DNA of 10,398 bases, taken from the NCBI GenBank assembly GCA_002409145.1, contig DHUL01000012.1:1-10398 (forward strand), given 5' to 3'. The notes beneath the pieces were generated by a model. It ran no database searches, had not been told where the DNA came from, and was given only the letters and a program-made list of their open reading frames with translations. A program made the translations under genes and the position numbers. The DNA comes from Bacteroidales bacterium UBA5235. Its GTDB lineage: Bacteria > Bacteroidota > Bacteroidia > Bacteroidales > VadinHA17. This document shows, piece by piece, positions 6,323 to 10,398 of this stretch (position 1 is the stretch's first letter; each line of letters starts with the position of its first letter).

Positions 6323-7015
6323 ATGAAAAATCTTGTCATCTTAACAGGAGCCGGAATGAGTGCCGAGAGCGGCATTAAAACATTCCGTGACAGCGGAGGT
6401 CTCTGGGAGCAATACAAGGTTGAGGTGGTGGCGTCTATTGAAGGATGGTACCGTAATCCGGACCTTGTGCAGAAGTTTTACAATGATCGCCGGCGCCAAT
6501 TGGAGAAGGCTGTGCCAAATGCAGGCCATACAGGTCTGAAGGAGCTTGAAAAAATGTTTGATGTGCATATTATCACACAGAATGTTGATAACCTCCATGA
6601 AAGGGCCGGCAGTACAGATGTGCTCCATCTTCACGGGTTGCTGACGCAGGCACGCAGCAGCAAGAATCCTGACAGTGTCATTGATATAGGCTATCGCGAG
6701 ATAGTCACGGGTGAGAAGGCTGCTGACGGATCACCGCTGAGGCCGAACATTGTCTGGTTTGGTGAGGCTGTTCCTGCCATGGAAGCTGCGGCGGACATCG
6801 CCTCAAAGGCAGATTTTTTTGCCGTGATAGGCACATCGCTGAATGTTTATCCGGCTGCCGGACTGATACACTATGTTCCGGCAGACACACCTGTATTCCT
6901 GATTGATCCGAAACCTGTAACAGTATTTACAAACCATAAGGTCGACTATATTTCAGAAGGAGCAGGAAAAGGAGTGGCCATTCTTACTGAAAAGCTGAAA
7001 CAACTAACCTCCTGA
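6323..7015 (+). CDS. cobB: Sirtuin NAD-dependent protein deacylase (class III, zinc-less)
   Basis: Sirtuins use NAD+ to remove acyl groups from lysine side chains, giving nicotinamide and O-acyl-ADP-ribose. The protein has 230 residues and the NAD-fold motifs GAGMSAESGIKTFR (9-22), TQNVDNLHERAG (85-96), catalytic H104 in HLHG, WFGEAVP (145-151) and GTSLNVYPAAG (170-180). Y53 and R56 in FYNDRRRQL match the Tyr-x-x-Arg pair that lets SIRT5/CobB-type enzymes bind succinyl or malonyl lysine, so desuccinylase activity is expected. The protein contains no cysteine at all: the two CxxC pairs of the structural zinc site are absent from 106-140, where the small domain is replaced by a polar segment. 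From memory, other Bacteroidota sirtuins share this loss, so it need not mean inactivity. The start at 6323 is used because the ATG at 6318 meets a stop after one codon. It is probably transcribed alone. Confidence 0.93.
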   Translation: MKNLVILTGAGMSAESGIKTFRDSGGLWEQYKVEVVASIEGWYRNPDLVQKFYNDRRRQLEKAVPNAGHTGLKELEKMFDVHIITQNVDNLHERAGSTDVLHLHGLLTQARSSKNPDSVIDIGYREIVTGEKAADGSPLRPNIVWFGEAVPAMEAAADIASKADFFAVIGTSLNVYPAAGLIHYVPADTPVFLIDPKPVTVFTNHKVDYISEGAGKGVAILTEKLKQLTS

Positions 7016-7118
7016 CCAGTGCCGTTACCCCGGACTGTGTAAATCACGGAATGATCGCTCCGGTATCCTGACCCGGATCACCGGAAGGTCGGACTAACCT
7101 GCATATCGTCAGAAAAGA

Positions 7119-7142
7119 GGTAGACACTGACTGTCATCTACC
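7119..7142 (+). other. Hairpin upstream of the lipoprotein promoter
   Basis: GGTAGA (7119-7124) and TCTACC (7137-7142) form a 6-base stem; within the loop GACA/TGTC can pair alternatively. It lies about 105 bases after the sirtuin stop and 35 before the -33 element. Without a T-run it is a weak terminator candidate; a regulator site is equally possible. Confidence 0.3.
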
Positions 7143-7177
7143 GGACTAGGCTATCTTTAATAAAATCAATAAAATAC

Positions 7178-7208
7178 TTGACAAAAGGCTAATGGTATTG
7201 TAACTTTG
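7178..7208 (+). promoter_or_regulatory. Bacteroidota-type promoter for the lipoprotein gene
   Basis: TTG at 7178-7180 (within TTGACA), 20 bases, then TAACTTTG at 7201-7208: an exact match to the Bacteroidota sigma-ABfr consensus in both elements and spacing. Transcription should begin near 7213-7217, giving a leader of about 140 bases before the ATG at 7355. It is the best promoter in the window and suggests substantial expression. Confidence 0.8.
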
Positions 7209-7341
7209 TCGTGTCGCAATCAATGAATATAATCAATATGGCTATAATACTTTAAGATTTCAATATTATCTGTTTGGTCTTTTTACGATTCTGCTAACTC
7301 AATGATATGTTTTTACTTTTTTGTTGAGACTGTAACGCTAA

Positions 7342-7350
7342 AAAGGAGGT
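7342..7350 (+). promoter_or_regulatory. Unusually perfect Shine-Dalgarno sequence
   Basis: AAAGGAGGT ends four bases before the ATG at 7355 and is complementary to the 3' end of 16S rRNA. Bacteroidota ribosomes generally hide their anti-Shine-Dalgarno, and the other genes here lack such a site, so this one stands out. It fixes the lipoprotein start. Confidence 0.8.
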
Positions 7351-7354
7351 AAAG

Positions 7355-8746
7355 ATGAAAACGAAATCTGAAAGGCCCGTAACTCACCTGATGTGTGTAT
7401 TGATTTGCGGTCTGGTATTTGCCCTGATGCTGAGTGGATGCGGGATAAAAGCTGCAATTAACAAGATAGATGCGAGGATGGCTGACGCTATCCACAGCAT
7501 GGACAAAGCGATAGCTACTCTTTCCCAACAGTCTTCCGACTGGCAGACAGTGATCACCGACCTGGCTGAAAATATAACGGAGGAGATGCAATCTACAATT
7601 GATAATGAGGTCCAGAACCTGACACGTAATTCTGTGCTAACAACCGGGGGAGAATTGCGTTGCAACGCTGAGTTTATGAGAGTTAAGCTGCGTCGTTCAT
7701 TAATTGAGATGCGTAACTCCCTTGCACAAAGCCTGAACAGTGAACTTTCCGGATTGGGTCTTTCAGGGTATCAGTTCAGCATGATACCTGAAGAGATTGT
7801 AGAACCCTTTATTTGTGACATCGTCCCATCTGCCGTTGATCTGTCTCTTAGTCCTGACAGACGAAAGAAACTTGATATCTATGGGTTTGACCTTCGGTCG
7901 ATGCCCATTTATGTAACTTACAGAAGCTACGGCATGTTTCAGGCGAAGCCTTCGGTTGGATATTCAGACTTTGTCAGGGAGATGGCCCCGAGGGCTGACA
8001 GATTTATATTGAACAGGTCTGAAATGATTTCTGCTGCAGTCCGTGAAGATATAAGGATGTCCAGTTTCAACCTGGCGGAGCCCCGTAAAATTTTCCATCC
8101 GGTCATTACCGGATCCCTCTCAGTGTTAAGCGACTTCCATGCTGTCCTGGACCTGACTGCTGCCGGCGCCAACCTTCCCCCAAATGCAAGTGTAATAGTT
8201 CTAAGCTGGAATAACCAGCTTAAATCTGAAATACCCATTTTAACTGACATTCAGATTCTTGAGTGTGAGACTACAGGTAAACCGCTCAAACCGGGCCTGG
8301 CAGAAACCTATATTCCTCCGGCAGTTCATGGACCTGATGCCGAGTTTGACGGCCACGGACCCTGTATGTCAGTCTACATCAGACTGTGGCTTGACGCTGA
8401 AAGGAAGAATTTGTTTGCAACTTATACTGTCAACGCATATGAATGCAAGGATGATTGGAGCGGTAAAAAAGACCATACTCAGGCATACGGTACAAAAACA
8501 ATCACCCTTTTTACGGTATCTGAAGATAATGAGACAATTGAAAGCTATGATGCAGCTTCAACATTTTATGATTCATACAGAGATTCGGATCATGACTGGT
8601 ATCATAAATATTACTCCGGGACAGCTCCTGTCGACAAGATAGATTGGAACGGTGATACAAAAGGTGATGAAGCCGGTACAAGAACAGCAGTGACAATGAC
8701 ATTCCGGCAGTTCAATGTAAACGTGAAGAAATGCGTTTATAAATAG
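7355..8746 (+). CDS. Lipoprotein of unknown function with helical N-terminus
   Basis: Protein of 463 residues that I do not recognise. A positively charged start and hydrophobic segment (12-28) end in the lipobox LSGC with Cys29; the residues after it (G-I-K) show no obvious acidic surface-export signal. Residues about 33-135 are amphipathic and heptad-like, with few prolines, like a helical bundle or coiled coil. The middle (about 135-320) is mixed and includes a likely beta region around YGFDLRSMPIYVTY (176-189) and SLSVLSDFHAVLDLTAAG (254-271). The C-terminal part (about 325-460) looks like a beta-sandwich, with FDGHGPCMSVYIRLWLD (331-347), the acidic-aromatic stretch DSYRDSDHDWYHKYY (406-420) and GDTKGDEAGTRTAV (433-446). 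Cys103, 154, 304, 337, 364 and 460 could form disulphides. It stands alone, with its own strong promoter and a hairpin after the stop. A structural or envelope role is a guess; no catalytic motif is evident. Confidence 0.85.
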   Translation: MKTKSERPVTHLMCVLICGLVFALMLSGCGIKAAINKIDARMADAIHSMDKAIATLSQQSSDWQTVITDLAENITEEMQSTIDNEVQNLTRNSVLTTGGELRCNAEFMRVKLRRSLIEMRNSLAQSLNSELSGLGLSGYQFSMIPEEIVEPFICDIVPSAVDLSLSPDRRKKLDIYGFDLRSMPIYVTYRSYGMFQAKPSVGYSDFVREMAPRADRFILNRSEMISAAVREDIRMSSFNLAEPRKIFHPVITGSLSVLSDFHAVLDLTAAGANLPPNASVIVLSWNNQLKSEIPILTDIQILECETTGKPLKPGLAETYIPPAVHGPDAEFDGHGPCMSVYIRLWLDAERKNLFATYTVNAYECKDDWSGKKDHTQAYGTKTITLFTVSEDNETIESYDAASTFYDSYRDSDHDWYHKYYSGTAPVDKIDWNGDTKGDEAGTRTAVTMTFRQFNVNVKKCVYK

Positions 8747-8773
8747 GGCAATGCCGGTTCAGGATAGCTTCTT

Positions 8774-8827
8774 ACACAGGCAGAAACAGTGGTCCTGCTG
8801 TGTAGGGCACTTCCTATAACTTTTTTT
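8774..8827 (+). terminator. Possible intrinsic terminator after the lipoprotein gene
   Basis: ACACAGGCAG (8774-8783) can pair with CTGCTGTGT (8795-8803) with one bulged G, about nine pairs around an 11-base loop. A run of seven T (8821-8827) follows, but 17 bases after the stem, further than in a classical terminator. Confidence 0.45.
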
Positions 8828-8890
8828 AACTTTCGGCAGGATTAATTAATCACTGCAGACTTTTATATCAAGACCATTATTGATAGCTTG

Positions 8891-8917
8891 GCAGGTCAAA
8901 AATCTAAAAGTACCTGC
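8891..8917 (+). other. Inverted repeat abutting the peptidase start codon
   Basis: GCAGGT (8891-8896) and ACCTGC (8912-8917) are exact complements around a 15-base A-rich loop. The right arm ends at the base before the ATG at 8918, so in mRNA the stem would stack against the start codon, and in DNA it could be an operator. No clear promoter box is seen in 8828-8917. Confidence 0.35.
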
Positions 8918-10398
8918 ATGAAGAAACTATTCCTTCCCTTGTTTCTTGTTTTTCTGCCTTTCAGCCTTCAGGCCCAGCAAAACAAGGTTGTTGACCGTAT
9001 TATTGAATTAGGTCAGACAGACAACCGTACGATGCATCACCTTGATGTCCTGTCGAACCGTTTCGGAGGCAGGCTCGTTGGTTCTGATGCATATGAGAAT
9101 GCAGCTGAATGGTGCGCATCGCAGTTTAAAAGCTGGGGCATGGAGGTGATCATGGACGAAGCCGGATCAGTACCGGTAGGTTTCAACCGCGGTCCCTGGT
9201 TCGGCAGGTTGCTCTCCGATAACGGTATGACACTGCATTTTGCCACTCCTTCATATACTGCCGGAACTAAGGGTGTTCAGCGTGGCCATGTTCTCCTTGA
9301 ACCCCAAAGTATGGATGAGTTTGAAAGGATGAAGGGAGCCCTGAAGGGAGCCTGGGTGCTTATTGGCGGGAAAAATGACGGCTGGCCAATTGACTGGTCA
9401 CCAAGGGGCGACAGCATAAGAGTTGCGGCAAGGGTTTACAACGACTCCATCTCGGGACTCAACAGGGAGATCATGCGTGAGAACATGATGAACAGGGAGA
9501 ATCCTCCGAAGGAACCACATAAACTCAGAGAAGTACCGGCTCTCTTCTACCGCGAGATGTGCGAGGCAGGAATACTTGGGGTAATTCAGTCTTCGGAAGT
9601 ACCCATCAGGGCGCTTTATGACAGGAAGAACCTGGAAAGGATGTCGTTTGATAACCTCCCCACGGTTTGCGACATCAAGCTTGATGAGCATCAGTATGAT
9701 CTTATTGCCCAGATGGCCCGTGAGAGGAGGTATTTTCTCCTCGAGTTCGATATTAGAAACCACTTCAGGCCCGGGCCGGTGAAGTATTACAGTGTGATCG
9801 GCGTGATTAAGGGTAAGAAGTATCCAAACGAATATGTGATGATGGGCGGACATCTTGATGCTTTTGATGTTGCCACCGGTGGTGTCGACGACGGATCTGG
9901 TGCCAGCCCGACCATGGAAGCTGCACGTCTGATAATGGCTGCCGGCGGGAAGCCTGACCGCACCATCCTTGCCTGTTTATGGGCTGCCGAGGAGTTCGGA
10001 CTGATTGGTTCGAAACACTGGGTTGAAACAAATAAGGACAAACTGCCTGATATCTCCAACTACTTCAACCGTGACGGTGGACCAATGCCAAATACAGGAA
10101 TAACAGTCACACCGGCCATGTATGATGATTTTGAAAAGATCTGCAAACCACTGAACAGCATTAATCCTGACTTCCCCTTTACACTAAAAAAGCGTACTGA
10201 TCAGGCCCGGCCCCGTCCGGCTTCAGCCGGCGGTTCCGACCATGCCTATTTTGCAATGAACGGTGTTCCAACGCTTAATTTTGACGGGCCGGATGTCAAG
10301 GGATACAATTTCAATTACAGGGAGATATGGCATACTGAACGCGACACTTATGACAAGAGCATCGCCGGGTACCAGGAACATACTTCAGTGGTAACTGC
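8918..10398 (+). CDS. Secreted M28 family zinc aminopeptidase (C-terminus cut by window edge)
   Basis: A reading frame of 493 codons remains open at the right edge. M28 enzymes are di-zinc exopeptidases that remove N-terminal residues from peptides. A clear signal peptide (1-19, ending LQA before QQN) sends it to the periplasm or outside. Residues about 20-90 are the N-terminal helical part (GGRLVGSDAYENAAEW at 50-65), about 90-300 hold a PA-like insert (AWVLIGGKNDGWP near 145-157), and the catalytic domain follows. The full metal set is present: H312 in GGHLDAF, D324 in GGVDDGSG, E358-E359 in WAAEEFGLIGS (E358 as general base, E359 as ligand), D386 in NRDGG and H472 in WHTERDTYD. Comparison with relatives suggests only a few dozen residues are missing. 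The start at 8918 is the only one giving a signal peptide; no Shine-Dalgarno is present. Likely function is scavenging of peptides. Confidence 0.92.
   Translation, partial: MKKLFLPLFLVFLPFSLQAQQNKVVDRIIELGQTDNRTMHHLDVLSNRFGGRLVGSDAYENAAEWCASQFKSWGMEVIMDEAGSVPVGFNRGPWFGRLLSDNGMTLHFATPSYTAGTKGVQRGHVLLEPQSMDEFERMKGALKGAWVLIGGKNDGWPIDWSPRGDSIRVAARVYNDSISGLNREIMRENMMNRENPPKEPHKLREVPALFYREMCEAGILGVIQSSEVPIRALYDRKNLERMSFDNLPTVCDIKLDEHQYDLIAQMARERRYFLLEFDIRNHFRPGPVKYYSVIGVIKGKKYPNEYVMMGGHLDAFDVATGGVDDGSGASPTMEAARLIMAAGGKPDRTILACLWAAEEFGLIGSKHWVETNKDKLPDISNYFNRDGGPMPNTGITVTPAMYDDFEKICKPLNSINPDFPFTLKKRTDQARPRPASAGGSDHAYFAMNGVPTLNFDGPDVKGYNFNYREIWHTERDTYDKSIAGYQEHTSVVT

Larger units (their letters stand above)
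7016..7354. other. 339-base non-coding region between the sirtuin and lipoprotein genes
   Basis: No plausible gene is seen on either strand. The first half holds imperfect GC-rich inverted repeats (GACCCGG...CCGG..GGTC near 7070-7090), a 24-base hairpin (7119-7142) and the repeated word CGGACTA (7090-7096 and 7142-7148). The second half is AT-rich and holds the promoter at 7178-7208 followed by a leader of roughly 140 bases ending in a strong Shine-Dalgarno sequence. No recognised riboswitch is seen in the leader. Confidence 0.6.

Noticed and set aside
6318..6326. ATG five bases before the sirtuin start
   Set aside because: It reads Met-Ser-stop; overlapping stop/start could couple translation but no evidence supports a leader peptide.
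9398..9853. 151-codon open frame on the minus strand
   Set aside because: It is antisense to the well-supported M28 peptidase.
1..10398. CRISPR array, tRNA, rRNA, insertion sequence, integrase or phage genes
   Set aside because: None was seen: no regularly spaced repeats, no cloverleaf and no recombinase motifs in any supported frame.

Overview
The window looks like a chromosomal stretch from an anaerobic or fermentative member of the Bacteroidota, probably a Bacteroidales relative. Three things point there. The promoters fit the Bacteroidota TTG / TAnnTTTG pattern. Most genes lack a Shine-Dalgarno sequence. The gene content is also typical: HydF, LemA with DUF3137, a cysteine-free sirtuin, a GH105 lipoprotein and an M28 peptidase. 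I see no transposase, integrase, tRNA, rRNA or CRISPR array. Both ends cut through genes.

Left half, minus strand (bases 1-3669, transcribed right to left): a MerR-type regulator with a CarH/LitR-like B12-binding domain, then 10 bases later a GH105 unsaturated-glucuronyl hydrolase lipoprotein, then a coiled-coil protein with an RmuC-like PD-(D/E)XK core, whose stop overlaps (ATGA) the start of hydF, the [FeFe]-hydrogenase maturation GTPase. GH105 and the coiled-coil gene each have a TAnnTTTG box almost touching the start codon, so each may make an mRNA with almost no leader. Just upstream of the regulator, 3723-3842 encodes what appears to be the decayed C-terminal end of a fasciclin (FAS1) domain.

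Middle, minus strand (3889-6187): a DUF3137 membrane protein and LemA, a well-known gene pair, and upstream of them a protein-L-isoaspartate methyltransferase with an export signal. A divergent sirtuin of the desuccinylase type (6323-7015, plus strand) follows. It keeps the catalytic and acyl-selectivity residues but has no zinc-binding cysteines.

Right part, plus strand (7016-10398): a 339-base non-coding stretch holds the best promoter of the window. It drives a 463-residue lipoprotein of unknown function that also has an unusually perfect Shine-Dalgarno sequence. A hairpin with a T-run follows, then a secreted M28 zinc aminopeptidase that runs off the right edge with its full metal-ligand set visible.

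The genes do not form one obvious pathway. The points most worth attention are the predicted B12 photoreceptor with the FAS1 relic beside it, the coiled-coil nuclease-fold protein coupled to hydF, the zinc-less sirtuin, and the strongly expressed orphan lipoprotein.
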